Assembly: GCA_944472155.2 (NCBI GenBank)
Contig: OX235271.1
Location: 96,299,256 to 96,363,255, forward strand
Length of the DNA: 64,000 bases
Origin: Trichobilharzia szidati
Lineage: Eukaryota; Platyhelminthes; Trematoda; Strigeidida; Schistosomatidae
Direction of reading: 5' to 3'
Part shown: positions 44,065 to 53,210 of the stretch, piece by piece
Numbering within the stretch: position 1 is the stretch's first letter
How the letters are laid out: each line of letters opens with the position of its first letter
The notes under the pieces: model-generated
The model's database searches: none
What the model was told of the DNA's origin: nothing
What the model saw: only the letters and a program-made list of their open reading frames with translations
Program-made: the position numbers and the translations under genes

Positions 44065-45945
44065 ACACCGTTATATATACACCAGGAATGAAATTAACAA
44101 ACGTTATAAAATCGTACTAGTAAACAATTAATTACGTGTGAAACTGTCACTGAACAACCGGAGATTCCATAGAATAATAACACGCTGAAGTGTCTAATAC
44201 AACTAGAATTCACATTTTACGCTAAAATAGTCATAGACCACAAATTGAAGGAAGGTGAATTAGTGCTACCTGAAAATTACTACTACTACTCCAATAAGCC
44301 TACTGAAGAACACATAAAATACAGTTCCTACATGTTTTAGGAGTCAGGAAAGCAAAACTCTTGCATTTTGGAATTAACAAACAACTTTGAAAACTACTGA
44401 AAATCTGCTACATAGTGAAAACACCTCACCTGTGTAGTTTTTCAGGAAGGCAGCTATTCCATCTCAATCCATGAGTGAAATAATGAGTAAATGAACTAGG
44501 AAAGGGCAAGATTGAGTCGAAATCGTACACCATATATTTAGACGAAAGCTCGTGAATAAGAAATACATGATAGTCCTTGAACGGTTAGAAACTGGAAATG
44601 GTGCGTACCCACACAATAAAATGGTCCACTTGGGGATCCCCTTTAACTTGTGCGAACAAGCCAACCTGATTCTAGGCGAAAATTACAACAAACTTACAGA
44701 TTTATTCATATTCGACACAAAAACTACATATGCATTGTTCAAGGTACCAGATTCGCTCAAGTATTCCAAGAGTTTATATACATTCTCCTCACTTAATAAA
44801 CAGATATATTGTATATTTGGACACACACCAGTAGTTGGAAGTGTATATGAGTTTTTCTTTATTCATAGTCATAAGTGACATTACCACCAAGTTCTAAATG
44901 AAATACAAAAAAAGTATTGCATTATTCTTTTAGTAGATTTTTCGGATATCACTACAATCCAGACTGCATATCACATTAGCTACCTCCACAATGAATACGA
45001 AAGTTATAATAAAACTGCCCCATCCTGGACCTAGAGTGGACAGACCCTGGTTTGTCCCAAGAAATGCCCTAACGCAGAGTTACGAGTATATGACTGATTG
45101 CAAATGTGTAAATTTTACTATCTGACCAAGAAATACAGAAGCTGGGAATGTTGATACCAAACCAAGAGTATCTATGGACACGAAGATGTGAAAGAATGCA
45201 CGGTACATGAACCTATTTCGATCGCAAAGCGTCACAGAGATGCACCCCTCAAACATCTGTCTACTGCCTTGTGAGTTAGGAACTAATAATATGAAACAGC
45301 CATCTAACTTCATTCGAACATCGGAGTACTATTTTGGATCTTAAACAACACTATGAAACAACTGTTTTATATTATTAAGTGGTACCTTGCACTAGACTAA
45401 ACTGGCAAAGTTCAACAGGAGCGTCCCAGGAGTGTGAACGCTCCAATGACCTTGGACGCATGCTAGTCGTTGGCTGACGGCACCTCTCATTATCATAGCT
45501 GAAATATCAACGCTATTCACCAACTAAGCAGCAGATTTCACTCAGATCACGTTGTTGAACTTTGCCACTTAGCTGAAAATTTTAAATTTGTCACAAACAG
45601 ACAGTTTCCCTACATCGCAAAATTTGTCCGCAAATATTCATTTTAATACAAATATTTGGTTCGAATTATTTAGGTGCACAAACAGTTATCATTTGGGTGT
45701 ATTTGAAGTCCCAGTCTATCAATAACTTTCAGCCGCTAGAGTTGCCGGCAACGGCCGTTACTCAGTGTGATAGCTGTCATTCCTTGTTCTGATTAGGCTT
45801 ACTGCCCATAGTCCGTCGTTCACAAACAACGACCCTCCAAATAACACTTAGCGCCAAATCTAACAGAATACAAACGTATTTCGTATCGAACTTAAAATAC
45901 CTCGCACTGTCAAGGTCACCTGATGGGCAAGACACTTGAAGGTCA
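44065..45945. other. Unassigned stretch
   Basis: A 108-codon plus-strand frame at 44552-44878 has no splice, family or codon support. Short inverted copies of GGCAAAGTTCAAC occur at 45411 and 45552. Nothing else recognised. Confidence 0.35.
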
Positions 45946-45951
45946 TTTACA

Positions 45952-46177
45952 TCCATAATGGTTAAGATTTTATTTTGATAAATCACACAGTGTTGTACAG
46001 TTATTTTAACTGATGACGTTTCGAGCACAAACTATTGCTCATAATCATATCAAGTTGATATCATATCATATCAACTTGATATGATTATGAGCAATAGTTT
46101 GTGCTCGAAACGTCATCAGTTAAAATAACTGTACAACACTGTGTGATTTATCAAAATAAAATCTTAACCATTATGGA
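45952..46177. repeat. 226-bp near-perfect palindrome of PLE terminal sequence
   Basis: Two 113-bp arms meet with no spacer at 46064/46065; the only mismatch I see is C/C at 46062/46067. Each arm carries PLE terminal sequence in order: CCATAATGG, CACAGTGTTGTACAG, CTGATGACGTTTCGAGCAC, then CATAATCATATCAAGTTG. The right flank continues with ACTCTACCACAGTGCCCAAG as at other PLE ends. Confidence 0.93.
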
Positions 46178-46179
46178 GT

Positions 46180-46635
46180 TATACTCTACCACAGTGCCCA
46201 AGTTTTATACTTACATTTACATCCATGTTAGTCCATTATCCAATATGGCTTTTACGAGCTAGGAAAAACGGATTTGATTTCTTTGTACTCGCTTATTCAT
46301 TGTGAGGTAAAGGTTCCTGGTCTTTGGTGAACTTCTGCGTAGTTAGTCCCGTTACTCAACTGTCGTGGCTTTGGTTGACTTTAAAAGGAGCAGTACTTGG
46401 ATTAATTGTATGTTGTTTTTAGTCTGCGGTGTGTTAAGACTTTGTTACTCCTGTGAATGTACTTGATCCTATCACCAGTTAGTCCTCCGCTATCGTCGTC
46501 AAAAAGAAAGAGATAATAATAATATATATAATTAGTGAAGTTATTCAGAGAGAAAAAGAAATAAAGAAAACGTAAAAACAGACAACCGACTAAATTTAAA
46601 GTTGGAATACATGTACACATATATAAGTTCATGTG
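46180..46635. other. Flank of LINE fragment
   Basis: Contains (TAA)n/(AT)n microsatellite at 46514-46532 and possibly the extreme 3' end of the adjacent minus-strand LINE; no gene recognised. Confidence 0.35.
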
Positions 46636-46639
46636 TATA

Positions 46640-47520
46640 TAATATGAGTAATAATAATAAGTGTAAGTGCAGTAGCTGGAGTAGTCAGGAGAGTAAGACG
46701 GGAGAGAATGTAGAAAAGTTAAACGACGAATTCAGTTGTCTACCCATGGATGGTGTTTGGGATTTCAAGAGGATAGACCACTTGAACGCAGTCCTTGTGT
46801 CGCTACGTGATTGTCCAGCGTTCGTTAAAAGGTGTCCACAGACAGTGCCATACCTACATCTGCCGGTAAGGAGTTCCAAGGACAGTAAACCCGCAGAGAA
46901 AAGAAGAGGGAGTGCACCTGAGTCTTCGCCCTCTGGTGAGCTATCCTTCTGGGGTCTCCACAAAGCCCATACCTACTCAGTAGCAAAACGCCTTTGTTTA
47001 GATGATTCTGACCATTTTTTATCTTGTAGGCAGTAATCAAATACCTCCTAAGCCGACGGTAACTAAGTGCAAATAGGCCTAATTTCTTTAGCCTCTCATC
47101 ATACGGTCTATTTCGGAGACCAACCACTCCTTTTGTTGCCCATCGTTGGACTCTTTCCAAGAGGTTGGCGTCTCTGCTAAGCAGTGAGGATGCAGTGATA
47201 GTGTGCACTTCAAGGTATGGTCTTACGTATGTTCTATACAACCTTAGAAGGAACTCAGGAGTGAGTTCATCAAACTGTCTACGTTTAAAGTGTATGACCG
47301 CATATGCCCTCGCTACATACCCCGTGTAATTGCCGCTTGTGTCCATTTTCTCTGCTAGAACTAGACCTAACTCGCTCTCCGACGTTGTGCAGGACGAGCT
47401 TTCGTTGTAACCTGCGTTTGGCAGCCTACAGGTGCGTAACTTCACTAGTTTGCACTTTTTCAGGTTGAAAGTCATAGTCGGCCATTTTTGATTGCTGTTT
47501 GCCAACCGTTCGTTCATGTA
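46640..47520 (-). pseudogene. CR1-like LINE, C-terminal fragment
   Basis: A 230-codon minus-strand frame starts at the RT thumb (MTFNLKKCKLVKLRTCRL) and includes RAYAVIHFKRRQFDELTPEF, TYVRPYLEV and the hallmark LLERVQRWATKGVVGLRNRP with YDERLKKLGLFALSYRRLRR. It ends near a 46640-46660 (TTA)n run. The 5' truncation lies at about 47520. Related in type to schistosome SR1-like elements. Confidence 0.8.
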
Positions 47521-47787
47521 CCGGTTTTTATTTTTATCCTACAGTTACGGGCAAATAATTTTTATGTAGATTATTCATTAATGTGGCGTTTTACTTCCTC
47601 TCGACTTCCGCTGCCGTTATAATAAGTTATTTCGTTTGTTTCGAAAATTTCTACCACAAGATCAGTTCTTTCGATTCACACTAACTGTTTCATACTTTGG
47701 TTTCATGCATCGTTGCAGTATTTCAGTTATTTTCCAACTGTTAATGGAATAACACTACATAAAACTTTGGAAGTTATGTAAATGATT

Positions 47788-47836
47788 ATACTTGTGCCAA
47801 AAATACTGTGTGGAATCAAGCTATGATCAAAACAAG
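47788..47836 (+). repeat. SINE B or partner-LINE tail fragment
   Basis: CTTGTGCCAAAAATACTGTG then GAATCAAGCTATGATCAAAA: the shared 3' tail only. Confidence 0.65.
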
Positions 47837-47839
47837 GTT

Positions 47840-49330
47840 AAGAACCTGATCATTACTCCGGATAAAAACACTGGCTGATCACACATTGTTTGTTCCAGTC
47901 CATACGATCAAATTCTTCTCTTTCGGATATTTTTAATCTCTGTGTGGCTATTATTATGGGTTGTGCATGACTATTAAGATAATTCTAAATAAATCCTCCT
48001 TCAAATAGTGGTCCTCCCTTCCTAATCTTAATTGGTGAAACATTTCCCGAAGCACTTAAACGAATAGATGGTGATGTATTGTGCTCCGTGACTGAGAACC
48101 ATATCTACGTTTTCAAATTAACGTGTGTCTAAGTGTATAACCCTATGGACGGTTTTTCTTCATGGCGCGTTAGGATTCTGAATCATGAGAATCACCTATA
48201 TTTGTCAGCGTAGCAATCAACTAGGCAGACAATGGCAAGACTCTGGTAAAGTTGAAAGATTTTTTATACACAGTCCACAGTACACTGCACCAAACAGTGC
48301 AGTTACATATTAAATGAACCTATGGATAACCTTTCAACTTACGCTGATTTCCGTCCAAACACATATGTGATGAGAAACGCATCTAAATCAAAATTTCCGT
48401 TTTCAAAGAAGGTTCTGTTAGCATTTATGTGTGATTTCCATGCAGTGATAGAATTCACTTGTCAAATAGTACTGTGCTCCACATGAAAACAGACTGCACT
48501 GATATTCTGAGAAATGTCATCATAAAATGAAACTATGGAAAAAATTGCAGCTTTTACATAAACTAGGCTATTCAATTATTCCATCCTTTTCGCTATTGCA
48601 GTATTTCAATCCAATTCGCCTGAAACACAAACCATTGCAACCAGTATGAAAAGGACTTTCCGCTTCAGATCCCATAACGTGGACACCGGCAAACGTTAGA
48701 AAGGGAGTGTTACCACCAATCCAGACAACATAAAGCATAATTTTATTAAAATTCATTCACAAAAAATTTACCAAGCGAAATCTAAACCAAAGTGCCTAAT
48801 AATTGCAGCCTCGCATAGTAGTTACACTATTAACCATGAATACTGCATTCTAGGGGGAGTCGAAGAGAAGCAACCAATAAGAAAATAATTTCCTAATATC
48901 TCCTCGGCAAGCTCATAGAAACCTCATTACCATATGGCGCTCACTTGCTGTTTCTCAGACGGTCTTTGGTGAACTGTTCAGGCTAACTCCTCGACTTCTT
49001 CAGACTTGTTGAAAACAGTAGGTTAGACAGCTGGCCAGTTTAAAAGCATATTAATTCATAAATTTTTGGACAAATTGTATTTCAACGCAATAGATCCTTT
49101 TATGATCACTGGATGAGGATGCTTCATGATTTCTTATTGGAGTGTTCATAATTAAGTTAAATCAGTTGTGACGCGTGCATCCATCCAGGTGGCTACAGGT
49201 GGGCTGGTTATGGGAACCGTTTGCACATCAAGCTGTGGTTATGAACAAACGCAGAACACTTTTGTTGAAGTTATATGAATCCCAGTGAACTTGTCTACGA
49301 GTTTGCTGAGATGAATGACCGTATGATGAT
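47840..49330. other. Unassigned stretch
   Basis: No gene or repeat recognised. Confidence 0.4.
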
Positions 49331-49334
49331 ATTA

Positions 49335-49460
49335 GTCCATCATAAAATAATTTTTTGTCAAAATGAAGACCGATACACTATTGCTTCATGATGACATTTC
49401 GAGCAAAGTATATCTGTCATAACCGTGTCATATCATAATGGTGCCTTGATATGATTATGA
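49335..49460. repeat. Degenerate PLE terminal sequence
   Basis: Scattered matches to the PLE end (GATGACATTTCGAGCAAAG, then CTTGATATGATTATGAGC) in both orientations. Low similarity. Confidence 0.4.
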
Positions 49461-49594
49461 GCTATACACTGTGTCCAAATATTATAGCTGGATTCAACCC
49501 ATCAGCTAGTGGGAATATACAGTACTTGCAGCAATGCCAGCCAGAGTACCTATGTTAAGCGCTTTTTATTAAGGTATTATCACACACTCTTACG

Positions 49595-52500
49595 ATAATA
49601 ATAATAATGGCTTTATTCCAAACAGTATTTGTGGTACAGGTATGGAATTTTCAGCGTTCATTACAATATTGCATCTAATTACCTCATAAATTTTATAAGG
49701 ATTTAGAAATATAAAGCAACAACAACAAAAAGAAAAAGAGAAATAAAAGAAATAAAATAAAAAAAGAACAGCATTGCATTCACATATTTAAACAGTGCAC
49801 CACAGGATACGATATATAAAATTAGTCTGTAATAGAATATATGAGCAGCAATATAATAGTAACAAAGAAAAGAGAACAAAAGCTAATGGGAACTATTTGT
49901 TAGAGTGCCGCAGTAAATTGATCATGTCATGCCTAACAGTTTTCTCATCACATAACAGCTGTGCCAGATAAGGTATTGTGGAGTTTTTATACTTGGTAGT
50001 CCTGGCATATAGCTTCCTATAGTTACTTCTAGTTCTACCAGATGATATGCAAGGAGAGAGCTGTGTATAGAGAGAATGCTCAGGGTCTGACAATATAGTA
50101 TTCGCTAGTTTCTTACATGACATTATATGTCTATCCACTATGGTGTTAACCAGTTGGTTTAACGATATCCCACTTGCCCTACTAACAGCTTTTAGTGCCC
50201 TACGCAGCGAAGCAAAGTCTTTCTTAAGTAGTCCTGGAAAGATTAATGGGGAGCAGTAAAGAGGGATGGGTAGAATACAGGAATTGACAAACTGAGAAAG
50301 TAAAGACTGCTTTATACCAGACTGCCTAAACTTCCTTAGGTAGAACGTTAAGCGAAACATCTTTCTAGTCACTAGCAAGATGTGAGAGGACCAGGAAAGA
50401 TCGGAGGAAATACTCAGTCCAAGGTACTTGACATCTGATGTAGTTTCAACCTCTATGCCGTCAATGATAGTGGGACCATGTGAGCTAGCTAGTTGTTGAA
50501 GGTCACTTTTTCGTCCGAAAGTAAAATTTACTACCTGACATTTAGACGGATTCAGCTTAAGACCGTTTGAAGAGGACCACTGACTAATTTCCGAGAGAAA
50601 GTTATTTAATATGGAACAGTCTGACTGAGAGTTGACAGGCATGGAGACAGAGAGGTCATCAGCATACTTGACAAAAGTGGCTACATCAGAATGGGGCAAG
50701 TCATGTAAGAAAAAAGAAAACAGAAAAGGAGAAAGAACGGCACCTTGAGGAACACCAGCTAAAGTAAGTGAGGTAGAGGAGGACTTTCCATTGTAGACAG
50801 TGTACTGCTTCCTATCAGAAAAGTAGGAATACAACCACTTATTTATCCAGCTCTCACTCTGTGTTGCAGCAAGCTTACTTAACAAGAGAGACCTAGGTAC
50901 AGAGTCAAATGCAGATGTGTAATCAAGGAAGGCACACCGAACATATTTGGCTCCTCTATCTAAACTAGAGACTATATTATGATATAGAACTACAGCGGCA
51001 TCTAGGGTACACCTACTATGTTTATAGGCAAACTGGTTGGGGTCGTTAAAAGGCTTTAAAGAGGGTTCAAGATTAAGTAAAATAAGTCTTTCCATAACTT
51101 TTAAAAAAGGTGAGGTAATAGCAATGGGTCTAAACTTGACAGTAGGTCCACTTGTTGATTTGGGCACTGGAACAACCTTGATATTTTTCCATGAGTCAGG
51201 AATAAAACTTTTGGAAAAAGATTCATTGAAAATGTCAGTTAATGGGTAACATAAGATGTCAGCACACTTCTTAAGGATAACAGCAGGAACTCCATCAGGA
51301 CCAAGGGACTGGGTAGGTTTGAGAGATTGAAGACACTTGAGGACATCATTCGTGTTAAAACATGAAAAGCAGTCATTATTTATACTGTTAGATTTGGGAA
51401 TCGTAACATCTGCGGGGATATATATGAAGGATTTATTTAGCATATCAACATCGACAGAAGTATCATTCATTATTTGCTTACCACCTGTGATTTCCTTTAA
51501 TAGCTTCCACATATTAGATGAGGATTTACATGCAAGAAACTTCTGGTTATAGAGAGCATTTAATCTTTGTAATTCGGCTTTAATCAAAGTGTGTATTCTC
51601 TTAACACCAGATTTATTTTTCATTTTGTATAGCCTCTCTTTTTGACGGCGAAGCTTTTTGAGTTGAGAAGAGGAGAAGCCGTCGAATTTTAAGAAGATTG
51701 TCTCTTTTGGACAACAAACATCAAGACAGAAATTGAGATAATGTGTTATGTTACTAATTGTGTTGTCAAGAGCTTGTTCAGTAAACAGGTCCCAGTTTGT
51801 GTCTTTTAACATTGTCCTTAGATTCTGCATGTTATCATGTGAATAGCATCTGTGTTGTGTTTTCTTTCCAAGGTGGGAGAAGACCCTTTTGTGCAGCTTT
51901 CCATATACCTTGGGCAATACTCTTATGATGCAGTGATCAGAGTTAAGTAGTGGGGCTCTTTTCCGAGCTTCAAATATTCCTATGTCATTTGTGAACACAA
52001 GATCTAGAATATTATCCATTCGAGTCGGGAAGTTGACAATGTTATCATGACCAAGTGAAATAAGGAAATTGTGATCACTAGAATTGAAATCTCCAGTAAC
52101 AATAGACAACGAGTTTCCGAAGGAGGTGGCAGCAAAGGAGGTAAATTCATCAGCAAATAAAGACAATTCAGTGGAATTGCATCCAGGTGCAATATAAATG
52201 TTCGAGATGTATATGTAGTTATATTTTGACAAATGCTTAGGTCGACATTTGACGGTGAGGCAGTCAATGTTGTCACTGGAGAATTTGAAACATACTTTAT
52301 TAGATGTACACCATTGTGAATTTATGAAGATGGCGACACCTCCACCACGTTTCTTCCTAGAACTGCATCGATCTTGTCTGAATAGTTTGAAATCATTTAG
52401 ATACACTAGATTGTCATCGTACAGATCGTGTAGCCATGTTTCCTGAAGTGATATGATCCCAGTATTTCGATATATAATGGAAGACACAAGTGATTGAAGA

Positions 52501-52815
52501 TAGTTAATCTTGGCTGGCAGGGAGCGACAGTTAGTACTCATGATTGCAGGAACGGTCATAAATTGAATAGGGGTGTTTTTTAAGGCTCTTTGCCACCCGG
52601 CGTGATGCTCTTTTTTGTCTTTTTTGTGGCATTTCCGATCAGTAGGTTTTAAGGATATTAAATACTCACGAGGATAAATAATCCGATTTGAGGACATATT
52701 AGAATAAAATTTAATTATTTAAAATAAAATTGGAAGTGAGCAATTAGATGCAATATGATTTGTAATGATTAAGGTATTTGGTAGCCCAAGATTTAAGCAG
52801 GCCGCCAAGGGTTTC
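49595..52815 (-). mobile_element. LINE with uninterrupted ORF, likely near full length
   Basis: The unit runs from about 52815 (5') to an (ATT)n end at 49595-49608 (3'). The 5' UTR is only about 110 bp and the 3' UTR about 290 bp. Its 3' end (GCTGAAAATTCCATACCTGT then ACTGTTTGGAATAAAGCC) matches the SINE B tail. The 5' UTR contains GGCGGCCTGC and TTGGGCTACC, which also occur next to each other in SINE B. No clear target duplication was found. Confidence 0.85.
49893..52697 (-). CDS. LINE endonuclease-reverse transcriptase, 934 aa, open throughout
   Basis: An APE-type endonuclease comes first: STNCRSLPAKINYL (Asn), ISLQETWLHD (Glu), RGGGVAIFINSQW, IVTGDFNSSDHN and LLNSDHCIIRV (catalytic Asp-His). 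RT follows at about residues 420-760: QSLGPDGVPAVILKK, KFRPIAITSPFLKVMERL, CAFLDYTSAFDSVPRSLLLS (motif A), AGVPQGAVLSPFLFSFF (motif B), KYADDLSVS (motif C) and GLKLNPSKCQVVNF. All catalytic residues are present with no stop or shift over 2.8 kb. The protein nicks DNA and copies its RNA at the nick. It belongs to the CR1/jockey/Rex-Babar assemblage by motif style; exact clade not settled. No separate ORF1 is visible. ATG at 52697. Confidence 0.93.
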   Translation of the reverse strand: MSSNRIIYPREYLISLKPTDRKCHKKDKKEHHAGWQRALKNTPIQFMTVPAIMSTNCRSLPAKINYLQSLVSSIIYRNTGIISLQETWLHDLYDDNLVYLNDFKLFRQDRCSSRKKRGGGVAIFINSQWCTSNKVCFKFSSDNIDCLTVKCRPKHLSKYNYIYISNIYIAPGCNSTELSLFADEFTSFAATSFGNSLSIVTGDFNSSDHNFLISLGHDNIVNFPTRMDNILDLVFTNDIGIFEARKRAPLLNSDHCIIRVLPKVYGKLHKRVFSHLGKKTQHRCYSHDNMQNLRTMLKDTNWDLFTEQALDNTISNITHYLNFCLDVCCPKETIFLKFDGFSSSQLKKLRRQKERLYKMKNKSGVKRIHTLIKAELQRLNALYNQKFLACKSSSNMWKLLKEITGGKQIMNDTSVDVDMLNKSFIYIPADVTIPKSNSINNDCFSCFNTNDVLKCLQSLKPTQSLGPDGVPAVILKKCADILCYPLTDIFNESFSKSFIPDSWKNIKVVPVPKSTSGPTVKFRPIAITSPFLKVMERLILLNLEPSLKPFNDPNQFAYKHSRCTLDAAVVLYHNIVSSLDRGAKYVRCAFLDYTSAFDSVPRSLLLSKLAATQSESWINKWLYSYFSDRKQYTVYNGKSSSTSLTLAGVPQGAVLSPFLFSFFLHDLPHSDVATFVKYADDLSVSMPVNSQSDCSILNNFLSEISQWSSSNGLKLNPSKCQVVNFTFGRKSDLQQLASSHGPTIIDGIEVETTSDVKYLGLSISSDLSWSSHILLVTRKMFRLTFYLRKFRQSGIKQSLLSQFVNSCILPIPLYCSPLIFPGLLKKDFASLRRALKAVSRASGISLNQLVNTIVDRHIMSCKKLANTILSDPEHSLYTQLSPCISSGRTRSNYRKLYARTTKYKNSTIPYLAQLLCDEKTVRHDMINLLRHSNK

Positions 52816-52819
52816 ATAG

Positions 52820-53205
52820 GCCCATATTCTTCGGTTTTGTATTTCGTTTTAGCAAAAGTGTCTTATCAGTACATGCATCAACAATTGACCTTTCAAGAGA
52901 ACTGCTGACTCACTCAATTACAGCTAGGTGATATAGCAGTGCTGGCATTACTACACAGTAGACAAGACGCTCTCTTGTTTCTCGTATTGTGCCCCTCATG
53001 TGCAGCTGTGTAAGCCATTCGATTACGATACATAAAATTTTGTCCGTTTTATTCTGAATCTAGGAAACAGGTGTGGACACTTATAGTATTCGCTGGCTAT
53101 GAAGACTTTTTATGACGTTCTGTGTGGTGGACAACATATTTCCCATTTGCATATGTCAAGTAAATTGTCTTCTCACTGTACGTATGTATTATTTGTGCCC
53201 TAAAA
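52820..53205. other. Spacer between LINE and MULE gene
   Basis: Nothing recognised. A MULE terminal inverted repeat would be expected somewhere here if the transposon is complete, but I cannot identify one. Confidence 0.35.
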
Positions 53206-53210
53206 ATTCT

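Noticed and set aside
44552..44878. Plus-strand open frame of 108 codons
   Set aside because: No splice sites, no domain, AT-rich composition; chance frame.
45411..45564. Inverted GGCAAAGTTCAAC pair as terminal repeats of a DNA transposon
   Set aside because: Only 13 bp, no target duplication and nothing recognisable between them.
46602..47036. Plus-strand open frame of 144 codons
   Set aside because: Antisense to the CR1-like LINE fragment.
46825..47517. A host gene of 230 codons on the minus strand
   Set aside because: The text is clearly the C-terminal part of a CR1-like LINE polymerase, truncated at its 5' end.
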